64,000 nt of DNA from Bdellovibrio sp. NC01 (GCF_006874625.1 NZ_CP030034.1:2480001-2544000), one strand, 5' to 3'. Counted from the stretch's first letter, positions 52,074 to 60,676 are shown. Made by a program: numbers and translations. The notes: generated by a model from the sequence alone, not told the origin.

Positions 52074-53429
52074 CTAGAGGCCGAAGCCGCAGGTCGATTT
52101 TAGGAAAGCATCGAAGTCGGAGTCTGAGAAATATTTGAAGTGCGCCGAAGAATGTTCGGAGCGATCAGGCCACAGTTTTTTAGCTGGCACGGTGCACGTT
52201 TTGCCTTGCTTGGTGATAACAGCATTGGCCGCTTTAAGGCGGGGCTCGTCGCCACGTGTATCTACGCGCACCATCACGCCATTGCCATGATAAGAAACTT
52301 TGGCGGGCTGCAAAGACTTTCCACCACTGGTCATAGCGCCGTCTTCACTTAAAACGCCGCCAATAACTTTTTTGCTATTTTTATCAAAGGTCACGGTTTC
52401 GCCCGTTGGCAACGTCACGATTTGTTTGTCGCCCTCGATACGCACATTGGGAATCGTCTTCCGTGGAAAGACCATCATGTATGTTTCTTGTGTTTGGCTG
52501 ATCGTACCGTTAGGCATGTCGCTGATCGCAAAACCTAAATCCTGACGAGCATTGCCTTCGTGATAAAACGCCCATTCACGGCTGCGATTGGCATCCCCTG
52601 CCGACACGATATTGTTGGGACCACGATTGCGGAATTTAAAATTGCCCGGCTGAGAGTCGCCTTCATATGTGCAGTAATCGATGGCGCCTTGGCCCGATCC
52701 ACAACGGGTCGGACGAATGCCAAATGGATTTTGCGTGCGCGTCGGCGGAATAATGCGCCCCGAATCCTGCGACGATTTCGCAGTGAATGTCGGCGGATTG
52801 GTGTCCTCATTAATTCCGACATCGCGCGAATGAACTTTCGCTAATTCACACTCTGGACAAGGGCCACCCGGCTTACCATGATTCGCCAAAGTCTTATTAG
52901 CGTCTTGAACTTTGCGCACTAACTCTTCAGCATCATCTTTCGGTAATTTATCAGAGGCTTTTTTTGTGATGACGGGTTTCTTTTCCTCAACCTTTTTCGG
53001 CTCAGGCTTTTTTTCTTCTTTTGGTTTTTCAGAAGCGGGATCGCGCACTGCCGGAGTTTCGCGAATAGTTTTTGTCTCTTTCGCGTTGGCTACGTCTTTA
53101 GTTTCTTGATCTTTTTGGGCGGCTTGTTCGTTTTCATAAACCTTCATGTCAGGATCAGAGGTGCGATAATAAACCCACGCCTCTTCGCCTTTGCGCGGAC
53201 CTGAAGTGATCGCGACTTTTAAGCCGTAATTGCCAGAAGAAAACTGTTTTGTTTCTTGGATTTTTCCGCGCGTGCCCGGCGGCAAAACGAACTTCACGTT
53301 GTTCGTGCTTTTTAGAAAATTCGCGGAGGATCTGCCGTTCAAATATCCTTCCAGCTCAACGATGCCATCTTTGGCAAAGCCTAAGCTAAAAAGGACAATG
53401 AATATCGTTAGATACTTAAAGAGCCGCAT
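52074..53429 (-). CDS. Exported protein with Lys/Glu/Pro linker
   Basis: 451 residues. Signal MRLFKYLTIFIVLFSLGFA. Residues 25-90 look like a small SH3-like barrel (RGKIQETKQFSSGNYGLKV, EEAWVYYRT). A charged linker (KPKEEKKPEPKKVEEKKP) spans 110-165, typical of flexible periplasm- or wall-spanning spacers. The C-terminal 250 residues, with several Cys (GPCPECELA, TRCGSGQG, DYCTYEG, KTCTVPA, STCGFGL), form an unknown domain. The only start that keeps the signal peptide is the ATG at 53429, which lies inside a strong hairpin. It is downstream of the Fur-family gene on the same strand. Confidence 0.75.
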   Translation of the reverse strand: MRLFKYLTIFIVLFSLGFAKDGIVELEGYLNGRSSANFLKSTNNVKFVLPPGTRGKIQETKQFSSGNYGLKVAITSGPRKGEEAWVYYRTSDPDMKVYENEQAAQKDQETKDVANAKETKTIRETPAVRDPASEKPKEEKKPEPKKVEEKKPVITKKASDKLPKDDAEELVRKVQDANKTLANHGKPGGPCPECELAKVHSRDVGINEDTNPPTFTAKSSQDSGRIIPPTRTQNPFGIRPTRCGSGQGAIDYCTYEGDSQPGNFKFRNRGPNNIVSAGDANRSREWAFYHEGNARQDLGFAISDMPNGTISQTQETYMMVFPRKTIPNVRIEGDKQIVTLPTGETVTFDKNSKKVIGGVLSEDGAMTSGGKSLQPAKVSYHGNGVMVRVDTRGDEPRLKAANAVITKQGKTCTVPAKKLWPDRSEHSSAHFKYFSDSDFDAFLKSTCGFGL

Positions 53430-53450
53430 AGATTTCTCTATCGGCTCTTT
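53418..53450. promoter_or_regulatory. Hairpin containing the start codon of the linker protein gene
   Basis: On the minus strand AAAGAGCCG-ATAGA, GAAA loop, TCTAT-g-CGGCTCTTT: 14 pairs with one bulge. The bases AT of the start codon are paired and the upstream ribosome site is within the left arm. Read on the plus strand it looks like a terminator with a T4 tail. It could terminate the Fur-gene transcript or control translation of the exported protein. Confidence 0.7.
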
Positions 53451-53458
53451 TATGAGGA

Positions 53459-53476
53459 ATCATTAGTTACAATGAT
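53459..53476. promoter_or_regulatory. Palindrome ATCATT-N6-AATGAT
   Basis: Perfect 6-6-6 inverted repeat between the Fur-family gene and the linker-protein gene. Half-sites resemble Fur-type words (AATGAT), but spacing differs from a standard Fur box, so a regulator site is only a possibility. Confidence 0.3.
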
Positions 53477-53500
53477 AGAAACTGAGACGTTAAGTCTGCT

Positions 53501-53998
53501 CTACAAGCCCTTGGCCTGGCAGTCAGGGCATACGCCGTAAAGCTCAAGAATATGATGAGTCAGGCGGTAACCAAATTGGTTTGCGACCTTCTCTTGCAAG
53601 CTTTCGATGGCGCGGTTTTCAAACTCACAGATCTTACCACAACGAACACATGTTAAGTGGTCATGGTGACCTTTTGGAGTCAGCTCATAACGAGCCGGCA
53701 ACCCACCCATACGCACTTCTGTCACGAATTGACCTTCAGTGAGCGTGCGAAGAAAACGGTACACCGTCGCAAAACCAATATCTGGATGATCTTTGTTTAA
53801 TTTCTCATACAGCTCTTGCGCCGTAACGTGACGACGACCCTCATGGAGAGTTTTAAGAATGGCCATACGCTGACTAGTGACTTTGAGGTTCAGGGCGCGA
53901 ATGATTTTTTTAAGTTCACCCTCATCAAAAGAATCATGATGAATCACGATATCATCATCATGTTGACGTGGTAGAACTGGAACTGAATCTCGACCCAT
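53501..53998 (-). CDS. Fur-family metal-responsive regulator
   Basis: 165 residues. The ATG at 53998 follows GAGGTG; an in-frame GTG 5 codons upstream has no ribosome site. N-terminal winged helix (KVTSQRMAILKTLHEGRRHVTAQELYEKL, then IGFATVYRFLRTL), then a dimerisation and metal part: HHDHLTCVRCGK (H111, H112, H114, C117, C120) and CPDC (C157, C160), a structural zinc site as in Fur/Zur/PerR. Which metal it senses is undecided. The neighbour folE2 encodes a zinc-independent enzyme often Zur-controlled, so Zur is a reasonable guess, while the operator-like site upstream looks Fur-like. The N-terminal extension of about 25 acidic/His residues (HDDDIVIHHDSFDEGE) is unusual for the family. Confidence 0.87.
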   Translation of the reverse strand: MGRDSVPVLPRQHDDDIVIHHDSFDEGELKKIIRALNLKVTSQRMAILKTLHEGRRHVTAQELYEKLNKDHPDIGFATVYRFLRTLTEGQFVTEVRMGGLPARYELTPKGHHDHLTCVRCGKICEFENRAIESLQEKVANQFGYRLTHHILELYGVCPDCQAKGL

Positions 53999-54050
53999 AG
54001 GCACCTCGGTCACTTTTATAGGTGAAAACGGGTCTCATTGTCACGCGTTC

Positions 54051-54065
54051 TAATAACGATTATCA
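54051..54065. promoter_or_regulatory. Fur-box-like operator
   Basis: TAATAACGATTATCA; on the minus strand TGATAAT-C-GTTATTA, matching 12 of 14 positions of the 7-1-7 Fur-family consensus TGATAAT-N-ATTATCA. It lies between folE2 and the Fur-family gene, upstream of the latter, fitting autoregulation. Confidence 0.55.
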
Positions 54066-54073
54066 ATTAGATT

Positions 54074-54985
54074 TCAAAAACTGCGTAATTTTAAGCCCTT
54101 AGAGATGTGAGAAACAGCGTTGTGAGGGTGTAAACTCTCCACATGGCTGAATTCAGCCACATAATCGAGGATCTCTTTCTTTTGATCCAAGAGCTCTTTC
54201 ACTCGGCGAGCGGCGTCTTCACAGAACATCAAGTTTTGCCCGTTGCGAAGGGCGAACTCCTGCTCATCTTCACGCTTCACGGCTCCTTGCACGGCTGTTT
54301 GCAAAGCTTCTTCAACGTAGTCAATCAACGCGCCGTAATTGAAATCAGGACCGACTTCGGCTTTTACGCGAGCGAAACTACGTTGCGCATGCGGAGTCGC
54401 CACGATTCCTTGAGTTGTTCCCAACCACGAATGGATCACGTCGAAATCGACGCTTTCTTGCGAGAACTGTTGTTTGAAATTGTCTTGAATCAACTGACGC
54501 GACAACGCCGCTGAAGCCGGGCATGTGCTTGAGTATGTGACAACCACTTCAACGTAGTATTTTTTCGTGCCGTTTTCGTTGAATGATGAAAGCACCACTG
54601 GATACGAGCGCCATGCTTGATTCGCACTCTTCAAAGCTTTACGCACAAGTGGTGCTTCGAAGTTCACTTGCACCAATGCTTGTGTGGAAAGTTCTTCGTG
54701 GGTTTTCAAAAACTCATCTGTCGCTTGGCCCAAAAGGCCCAACGTCATTTCATTTTTTGTCAAAACATCTTGAGTGATCAAATACAAACGCGACATGTGA
54801 ATGCCACGAGAAGGCTTTTTATCCAAGCTGACTTTCGCATCCACACGCGCAGGAATACGGTACGTGCCATCTGCTTGTTTCAACATGATTGGCAACTCGA
54901 TCGAGCCCATACCAACCCAGTCGATGGGTGCGAATTTTTCTGTGTGAGTTTCTTTAGCTACGTCAGGAAGATTTTTGTTCGTCAT
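54074..54985 (-). CDS. folE2: GTP cyclohydrolase FolE2 (type IB)
   Basis: 303 residues. It converts GTP to 7,8-dihydroneopterin triphosphate, the first step of folate (and queuosine-type) synthesis. Landmarks: DWVGMGSIELPI at the start of the domain, the metal-site Cys155 in YSSTCPASAALS, TPHAQRSFARV, and the C-terminal NLMFCEDAARRVKELL and HPHNAVS. FolE2 works with Mn or Fe rather than needing zinc, unlike FolE1, and in several bacteria it is expressed under zinc limitation by Zur control. Here the Fur-family gene follows on the same strand with 75 bases between. The start at 54985 has GAAGGG upstream. It is divergent from maf. Confidence 0.93.
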   Translation of the reverse strand: MTNKNLPDVAKETHTEKFAPIDWVGMGSIELPIMLKQADGTYRIPARVDAKVSLDKKPSRGIHMSRLYLITQDVLTKNEMTLGLLGQATDEFLKTHEELSTQALVQVNFEAPLVRKALKSANQAWRSYPVVLSSFNENGTKKYYVEVVVTYSSTCPASAALSRQLIQDNFKQQFSQESVDFDVIHSWLGTTQGIVATPHAQRSFARVKAEVGPDFNYGALIDYVEEALQTAVQGAVKREDEQEFALRNGQNLMFCEDAARRVKELLDQKKEILDYVAEFSHVESLHPHNAVSHISKGLKLRSF

Positions 54986-55047
54986 GATGGGGCCCTTCTA
55001 CCGCATTTTCAGAGACATTACACCCCTTTTGAAATATAAACAGCTAC

Positions 55048-55614
55048 ATGAGAAAACAACTGATCCTTGCTAGCACTTCGAAATATCGCCAAGAGTTATT
55101 GCACCGCCTGAATGTGCCTTTTACAGCCATGGCCCCTTTATTTGATGAAGAAAAGCACAAAGACCCGTCACTTGCGCCCCGCGCGTTGGCAGAAAAGCTC
55201 GCATTCCTGAAAGCTCAAAGCCTGAAAGGCGAAGGTAAAGTAGTCATTGGCGGCGATCAGCTGGTGTCCTTTGAGGGTCGTATTATCGGCAAATCTCATA
55301 CGACGGAACGCGCCGTAGAACAGCTGATGGCGATGCAGGGCAAGATTCATGAGCTTGTGACCGCGATCTGCGTGTTTGATGGCGATCAGGCTATTCCCTA
55401 CACTGACATCACTCGTATGCATATGAAGAAAATGACCATTGAGCAGGCCCAGCGCTATGTGGAGCTGGATCAAGCCACGGACTGTGCGGGCAGTTATAAA
55501 ATTGAAAAGCACGGCATTAGCCTGTTTGATAAGATCGAAAGCGAAGATTTTACGGCCATCCAAGGTTTACCCTTGATTGCTCTACGAAAAATATTAGAGA
55601 ATCATCTTCCCTAA
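55048..55614 (+). CDS. maf: Maf-family nucleotide pyrophosphatase
   Basis: 188 residues. ILASTSKYRQELLHRL is the Maf opening motif and VVIGGDQLVSFEGRIIGK is the family's catalytic Asp segment; DQATDCAGSYKIEK and IQGLPLIALRKIL complete the pattern. Maf proteins hydrolyse non-canonical nucleoside triphosphates (such as dTTP/UTP analogs or m7GTP) to monophosphates for pool cleaning, and are linked to cell-division control in some species. The subfamily is undecided, though the STSKYR start looks closer to the YceF (m7GTP) branch. It is followed after 20 bases by cdd, so the pair forms a nucleotide-metabolism operon. Confidence 0.88.
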   Translation: MRKQLILASTSKYRQELLHRLNVPFTAMAPLFDEEKHKDPSLAPRALAEKLAFLKAQSLKGEGKVVIGGDQLVSFEGRIIGKSHTTERAVEQLMAMQGKIHELVTAICVFDGDQAIPYTDITRMHMKKMTIEQAQRYVELDQATDCAGSYKIEKHGISLFDKIESEDFTAIQGLPLIALRKILENHLP

Positions 55615-55634
55615 TTTTTTGAATAAGGACTTTC

Positions 55635-56039
55635 ATGACAGACCTACAAAAGAAACTTTTTGATGCCGCTTGTATCGCTCAAAAAAGAGCCCACGCTCCC
55701 TATTCTGGCGCCTTGATTGGTGCAGCTGTTTTGACAGGCGACGGTCAAATTTTTTCGGGCTGCAATGTCGAAAATGCTTCTTACGGCGGAACTGTGTGCG
55801 CAGAACGTGTCGCCATTTGGAAATCTGTCAGCGAAGGCGCTAAAAAAGAAATCAAAGAAGTGATGGTTGTTAGCGACGCTGATAAACCCTGGCCACCGTG
55901 CGGTTTCTGCCGCCAAGTGATCGCGGAATTTGGCTCGGAAGACACTGTGATATACACAGCCAATCTGGCCGGCAAAATGAAAACTTTCAAATTTGGAGAT
56001 ATTTTCCCAGAGGCGTTTACGCCGAGTCATTTAGATTAA
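55635..56039 (+). CDS. cdd: Cytidine deaminase
   Basis: 134 residues, the size of the homotetrameric class. The zinc-site and catalytic motifs are intact: NVENASYGGTVCAERVAIW (C-A-E) and WPPCGFCRQVIAEFG (P-C-x-x-C). The enzyme deaminates cytidine and deoxycytidine to (deoxy)uridine for pyrimidine salvage, plausible in a predator that takes nucleosides from prey. GAATAAGGAC precedes the ATG. It follows maf on the same strand and ends at a terminator. Confidence 0.95.
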   Translation: MTDLQKKLFDAACIAQKRAHAPYSGALIGAAVLTGDGQIFSGCNVENASYGGTVCAERVAIWKSVSEGAKKEIKEVMVVSDADKPWPPCGFCRQVIAEFGSEDTVIYTANLAGKMKTFKFGDIFPEAFTPSHLD

Positions 56040-56063
56040 TCTACGTTTCTCAAGTTAAAAGTG

Positions 56064-56095
56064 AAAAAGCCGGTTTCTGCCGGCTTTTCTTTTTT
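56064..56095 (+). terminator. Intrinsic terminator
   Basis: AAAAAGCCGG, 6-base loop, CCGGCTTTTC followed by more T, 24 bases after cdd. Confidence 0.93.
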
Positions 56096-56170
56096 CGACG
56101 CCTTGAAAATAAAAAAGCCAGAATCGCTTCCAGCTTCTTTTCGTAGCTTCTTAAACTTTCAGTGCAAGCT

Positions 56171-57256
56171 TTATAGATAACTTTCAAAATATTGATTGAA
56201 GTCACCTTGGCGATTTTGCAATTGGTTTTTCAACGCACGTACTTTCATCGCGTACTCAACAAAACCTTTTTTCTTTTCTTTACCAAGGATCGTTTCCATT
56301 TGAGTTAGCAAAGATAACGCTTCGACTCTGCGATCTTCAATGACTGAACGCACAGGCTGCACTTGCGCCGGTTCAACAGAAAATTGCACGCGCAATCCAA
56401 AGTGATCTGACAATGGCTTGCGAGGAGTTCCGCGCAAATTAATTTCGCCATCATAAGCGCGTAAGTGAGTGGTCGCACGACCGACATTCGAGAAAAAGAT
56501 GTAATCAAGAATGTGATCGCTTAATAACCAACCCAACGGATTTCCTGCGCAGTATGTACACAGACCTTTTGGATATGTGCCTCCCACGGTCTCAAGCAAC
56601 GAATCGTGCACACCGAGCAGTGACATAATCACAGATCTTTCCAATGAATGTTCATCACCATTGAAATCGCCAGATAATAAAAGTTTTAAGTCTGTATTTT
56701 GCAAGCGCCACTGCAACAAATCCACGATCTGTGTCAAACGCACAGCTTGGCTTGTTGGGTGAAGATGTGTGTTCATGAAATAGAAATCTTCATCGATTCC
56801 ATACATTGAAGCTTGGACAACGTGGAAAGCTTTTTTGACGTTAAACATTTCGCGACCGCGATCCAAAATATTGCCGTCGCTATTAATATTGAAATCATGG
56901 GTTTCAGTTTTCTTCATATCGGCCATCATCAACGACATGACACCGATTTTTTCCTGACGATTTGGTGAACTGATTGTGTAAAGACTCTTTAAACCATTTT
57001 CAACTTGATTGATTTGCGAATCGTTCCAAACTTCCTGCAAGTGAATGATATCGCAACGAGGTTTTCCTGTCAGTTCCGCCACCATGAAATCCGTACGCTC
57101 TTCTTTGCGAGAAGCATAGATGGGCCCATAGGCGTTAAAGTTTTGCATACAAAAGTGCGGCGGATTGGGATCAGCCTGCCAATACATCTCCGCCAACGCG
57201 GAAACGCTTGTCAGTAGCAAACTTGTGGTTACAAAGAACTTCTTCATTGAAAGCAT
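56171..57256 (-). CDS. Exported endonuclease/exonuclease/phosphatase-family protein
   Basis: 361 residues; AAAAGGATG precedes the ATG. Signal MKKFFVTTSLLLTSVSALA. The EEP (DNase I-like) motifs are present in order: HLQEVWND (catalytic Glu), MNTHLHPTSQ, LLLSGDFNGDEHS (Asp/Asn), HILDYIFFS and LSDHFGLRVQF (Asp-His). The family includes secreted nucleases, sphingomyelinases and inositol phosphatases; the HLHP and SDHFG pattern is common to DNase and sphingomyelinase types, so substrate is open. Exported and in a predator, an attack on prey nucleic acid or lipid is plausible. A helical C-terminal tail (about 60 residues, MKVRALKNQLQNRQGDF) follows the domain. A weak terminator-like hairpin lies downstream near 56110-56137. 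Confidence 0.85.
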   Translation of the reverse strand: MLSMKKFFVTTSLLLTSVSALAEMYWQADPNPPHFCMQNFNAYGPIYASRKEERTDFMVAELTGKPRCDIIHLQEVWNDSQINQVENGLKSLYTISSPNRQEKIGVMSLMMADMKKTETHDFNINSDGNILDRGREMFNVKKAFHVVQASMYGIDEDFYFMNTHLHPTSQAVRLTQIVDLLQWRLQNTDLKLLLSGDFNGDEHSLERSVIMSLLGVHDSLLETVGGTYPKGLCTYCAGNPLGWLLSDHILDYIFFSNVGRATTHLRAYDGEINLRGTPRKPLSDHFGLRVQFSVEPAQVQPVRSVIEDRRVEALSLLTQMETILGKEKKKGFVEYAMKVRALKNQLQNRQGDFNQYFESYL

Positions 57257-57355
57257 AGAAGCATCCTTTTCAATTCTCGTGCAAAGACGAAACGGGCTCT
57301 AGTTCATCCAATTGAAAAGGAGCTGTCAATGTCTTAGACAGGGACGCGCTAGGAC

Positions 57356-57387
57356 GCGCCCTTCAACTTTTGGAGGTTGAAGGGCGC
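57356..57387. terminator. Strong hairpin downstream of the pore-former-like gene
   Basis: GCGCCCTTCAAC and GTTGAAGGGCGC pair perfectly (12 pairs) with an 8-base loop, 10 bases after the stop of the minus-strand gene. There is no T-run, so it may protect the transcript end or pause RNA polymerase. Confidence 0.65.
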
Positions 57388-57397
57388 TTGATGCGAA

Positions 57398-59029
57398 TTA
57401 GTTCGTCGAGGGATCAAGAACTGGCGCACTGCCAGGATTGCGCAGGTTGATATCGTAGAAATTTCCTTCCACATCAAAAACTCTTAAAACATAGTTGCGG
57501 TCTGTGATACCAGCTGCACCCGAGCGGAACCAGCTGACGCGATAACTGCGGTCTGCGGCGCGGGCGTTACAATTACCCCACTCACCCCTCCAGCAGTATT
57601 GCTCGGTTGTACGCGATAACGAGATGTAACTATTTAAAGCGATCGTGTTACTTGCCAAACGATCTACATCATCGGCTGACAAAGAGCGAATCAACTGACC
57701 ATTTTCATAAAGCTCGGCAGAGTTAATGAAGCTTGCATAACGAAAGCTCACACTTGGGTAATAAGTTGTACTGATCACATAACGCTCAGGGCCCGCATTG
57801 TAATAAGCAGACGAAGCTCCGCTCCAGCCATTGAACGTCGCAAATGATAAGTTCATAGCCGACAAAATATTGGCAAAACGTGGCGGCACAGGACGAGGAC
57901 AGCCGCTCAAGCGCGTCGCCTTTTGACAAGTCGTGATCGCATCTTCAATAGAATCTTGAACTTTCACCAGACGATCAGACTCTGCTTCAATAGCCGCAAC
58001 CGCTTCGTTGGAAAGTTTAAAATAGCCATTATCAAGACTTCCTAGAATTTCATCCAAAGCCCCTAGGCGAATGCTCACTTTTTCCAAATTCACTTTATGG
58101 GCCGCGATGCTTTGCTGAAGATTTGGAATCAGACGAGCGCGATCCTCCTGAATGTCGGCAGTCAAAGTATTCAAAACACTTTGATCGTTGAACGAATACA
58201 CCGGAGCATTTTCATAATCAATTTTTGTCAAAGTGTCTGCCATCGCTCTTCGCAGCGCCAGAAGATTGCCCGGATCACTGGAAAGAATCGCCATCGGACC
58301 TTCGACTTTATCACGCGCAAAGTTTTGATAAACTGACACTTTGTAAGTCATTCCCGAATCGATTTTCTTGATATCAGAAAGAAAACTTCCACTATGTTCC
58401 GCGCCTAATTTTCCGATACTTGCTTGCGCACTCAGCTGCGCACGGATTTGTTCGGCCTGCTGTGAACTTGAACTTGTAAATTCAAATAGCACGGCCACTT
58501 CCGCTTTTTTAGTAATACCGGTCACCAGATTTCTTCCACACTGGGTCGCAAAGTATTCAGAGTCTTTGCGTTCCACCGCCTGCGCCAAGATGCGCTGCCC
58601 TTTTTCCGTCAGCAGGATCTCGCCCGAGGTTTCCATATTATAAGTTCTTGAACCGACCAGCGCCCAGCGCACCGTGCGCGCTTTTTCAAGCTCCGTTTTT
58701 CGGCGTGAAAACGAAGCATCTATTTTGGCGCCAATGCCCATGATACGGGCTTTCGCTTTTGCTGCGGCTTCCATGGCGATAAGGGAATCGACCTCTTTCA
58801 AAGCTTCAGTATAGTCTTCAGTAAAATTATCCTGACCCGATGGCACAAAGGCTTTTGCATTATGTGTGAAACATCCATAGATCATTTTGTTTTCTGATGG
58901 ATACAGAGGGTCCCAAGGTGCCCCCAAAGCAAGCTGAAGATCTGGAGTATAAGTTTGTAAAGCCGCTTTTGCGGTCGTGGCCATCAAGGTACTTGAGACA
59001 ACTAACAGTCCCGTCATTAACTTTTTCAT
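57398..59029 (-). CDS. Exported protein with MACPF-like features (tentative)
   Basis: 543 residues; AGGAGATTAAA precedes the ATG. Signal MKKLMTGLLVVSSTLMATTAKA. The region 60-290 is helix/strand mixed and includes YFATQCGRNLVTGITKKAEV, then VLFEFTSSSSQQAEQI. The pattern of CG followed by hydrophobic pairs and then a strand of alternating polar/nonpolar residues is reminiscent of membrane-attack/perforin-like proteins, but no signature is firm. A coiled-coil helix (LIPNLQQSIAAHKVNLEKV) and a C-terminal beta-sandwich-like domain with Cys pairs follow. If pore-forming, it would fit a predator, but this is speculative. The TIGR02147 regulator gene is 117 bases upstream on the same strand. Confidence 0.7.
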   Translation of the reverse strand: MKKLMTGLLVVSSTLMATTAKAALQTYTPDLQLALGAPWDPLYPSENKMIYGCFTHNAKAFVPSGQDNFTEDYTEALKEVDSLIAMEAAAKAKARIMGIGAKIDASFSRRKTELEKARTVRWALVGSRTYNMETSGEILLTEKGQRILAQAVERKDSEYFATQCGRNLVTGITKKAEVAVLFEFTSSSSQQAEQIRAQLSAQASIGKLGAEHSGSFLSDIKKIDSGMTYKVSVYQNFARDKVEGPMAILSSDPGNLLALRRAMADTLTKIDYENAPVYSFNDQSVLNTLTADIQEDRARLIPNLQQSIAAHKVNLEKVSIRLGALDEILGSLDNGYFKLSNEAVAAIEAESDRLVKVQDSIEDAITTCQKATRLSGCPRPVPPRFANILSAMNLSFATFNGWSGASSAYYNAGPERYVISTTYYPSVSFRYASFINSAELYENGQLIRSLSADDVDRLASNTIALNSYISLSRTTEQYCWRGEWGNCNARAADRSYRVSWFRSGAAGITDRNYVLRVFDVEGNFYDINLRNPGSAPVLDPSTN

Positions 59030-59146
59030 TTTAATCTCCTGGCAGAGTTCTATCGACGACATTGTCGATGCGACAGAATCTAAGCCCTGCGGAAATTTTA
59101 AAATAGATTAAGTTAATTAAAGATTAGCTGTTTTTTTAAGTTTTGC

Positions 59147-59959
59147 TTAAGCTTTTTCCAGATCAAAAAAGTCTAACGAAAACCCGTAAATCCGCTGTTC
59201 TTCTGAATCTTTAGTTATCGTCACCATCTCTTCCATGCAGTGATTTATGACCTTCTTCAAGCGGGCCACGTCTTTGGCTGCCAAGGTGAAGATCGCGGAA
59301 TAGTGAGCCTCTTCAGCATTGTCAGAATCCAAGGCACCAAACGCCAAAGCGCGGGTATTTAAATGGTATTGCTTTACAAAGGGCGATCCCCGCTCGAGAT
59401 AGTTTTCGGTCGCACCTGGCACATAGTGCGAACCTTGCTGCTTCACCAGTTGTGCTTCAAGCAAGAACTCCAGACATTTATTCAAACGTTTATCAGAGAT
59501 TCGAAATGCCTTTTTCAATGCTTCCTTCGTGCGCAGGTGAGGAATGGTTACTGCCATGTGAATCAGGTTGTATTCAAACGAAGAGTAGTAAATGCTTTGT
59601 TCTTTTTCACTTAAGCTGTTTTTAATTTCTTTGCGCTTTAAATAACTCAATTGCTCTTCTTTAAAGGCTGCAATTTGCTTCTGAAAAAACTTACCCAAGC
59701 TCGCTGTTCCTGCGCGATCCTTTTGCAAAAGTAGTAAAAAGAAATGGCTTTCTTTTTCTGAATGACTGAAGAAGTGATTGGCTTTATCTCCCTGCTCAAG
59801 ACTCAGGTGCGCAGTCCCATTAAGAACTTGCGAAATATACGCCGACTGACAATCCAGCGCGGCGGCCAAAGCGGATTTTGAACCCCTCTCCTGGTCACAG
59901 CGTTGTTGCAGATAGCTCTTATAGTCGTCGAAATCGAACAGATTTTTAATTTTTGCCAT
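59147..59959 (-). CDS. TIGR02147-family regulator
   Basis: 270 residues. The opening (FDFDDYKSYLQQRCDQ, then SALAAALDCQSAYISQVLNG, a helix-turn-helix-like part, and LSLEQGDKANHFF) and the later core (SSFEYNLIHMAVTIP, then LNKCLEFLLEAQLV) match the TIGR02147 family, proteins of Fibrobacter and Bdellovibrio with an N-terminal lambda-repressor-like DNA-binding region and a C-terminal DUF4423 effector domain. Role unknown, probably transcriptional. It lies just upstream of the pore-former-like gene on the same strand, which is its likely target or operon partner. Confidence 0.85.
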   Translation of the reverse strand: MAKIKNLFDFDDYKSYLQQRCDQERGSKSALAAALDCQSAYISQVLNGTAHLSLEQGDKANHFFSHSEKESHFFLLLLQKDRAGTASLGKFFQKQIAAFKEEQLSYLKRKEIKNSLSEKEQSIYYSSFEYNLIHMAVTIPHLRTKEALKKAFRISDKRLNKCLEFLLEAQLVKQQGSHYVPGATENYLERGSPFVKQYHLNTRALAFGALDSDNAEEAHYSAIFTLAAKDVARLKKVINHCMEEMVTITKDSEEQRIYGFSLDFFDLEKA

Positions 59960-60107
59960 ACTTAAGATTATCTTTAAGTAATACTAAAATAAAGTGCAAT
60001 TTACTGACTTGTCCAAGCCTTTGACAATAAACCCCTCACGAGTGCCATTATAAACGTTTTAAAGTGGGAACACTGCTTGCTCTAATTGTTCCTTAAGGAG
60101 CCTTGCC

Positions 60108-60668
60108 ATGATGAAACAAATTCTGTCTTTGCTGTTTCTAAGCTTGATGATGATCTCTGCGACAGCGTTTGCTGGATTTGCTGACTTGGGCAGACCAGAA
60201 CTTCCCTCTCGCGACAGACTTCCCGTTCGCATCGGCAATGAGCCCGTCATCGGGGCTTTACCGAAAAAGCCCCTGTTTCCTTCCAACGGCTTGGGCGGAG
60301 TCACCGTTGTTGGTGGCGTCATGTACACTGACGATTGTATGAAGTTCGTTAATGAACACGTGGCAAGTACCTATGAGCATGATGATCAATTGAAGTTTCA
60401 ACTTGCAGAAGCCGTCGTCAATATCGTGACGATTGAGCAGCTTTTAAAACGTCGTAGCGAGTGGCGCCCGTTAACTCCCTCTGAATCATCTGTAAAAGAA
60501 ATCATCGCTGAAGGCACAGCACAGATGAAAACGGATACCCGCGACTATCTGACAGCAAAATGTGATCGCCGCCAGAATTTAGCGATCATCCAAATCATTC
60601 GCTCAGCCCACGTGATGTACTTCAAAGAAGCGATCGCCGTTTTGAAAGAAACCACGAACTTGCTTTAA
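60108..60668 (+). CDS. Small exported protein
   Basis: 186 residues; TTAAGGAG precedes an ATGATG start. Signal KQILSLLFLSLMMISATAFA. The mature part has a Pro-rich start (LPKKPLFPSNGLGG) and then helices rich in Ala, Glu and Ile (FQLAEAVVNIVTIEQLL, IIRSAHVMYFKEAIAVL). One Cys pair (DDCMKFV, TAKCDRR) may form a disulphide. No domain recognised; likely periplasmic or surface-associated. It is divergent from the TIGR02147 gene and convergent with the PTPS-like gene, 8 bases apart. Confidence 0.75.
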   Translation: MMKQILSLLFLSLMMISATAFAGFADLGRPELPSRDRLPVRIGNEPVIGALPKKPLFPSNGLGGVTVVGGVMYTDDCMKFVNEHVASTYEHDDQLKFQLAEAVVNIVTIEQLLKRRSEWRPLTPSESSVKEIIAEGTAQMKTDTRDYLTAKCDRRQNLAIIQIIRSAHVMYFKEAIAVLKETTNLL

Positions 60669-60676
60669 TTATAACT

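Noticed and set aside
53501-53998. Calling the regulator Fur or Zur outright
   Set aside because: Metal ligands are shared by the whole family; neighbour and operator evidence point different ways, so only the family is named.
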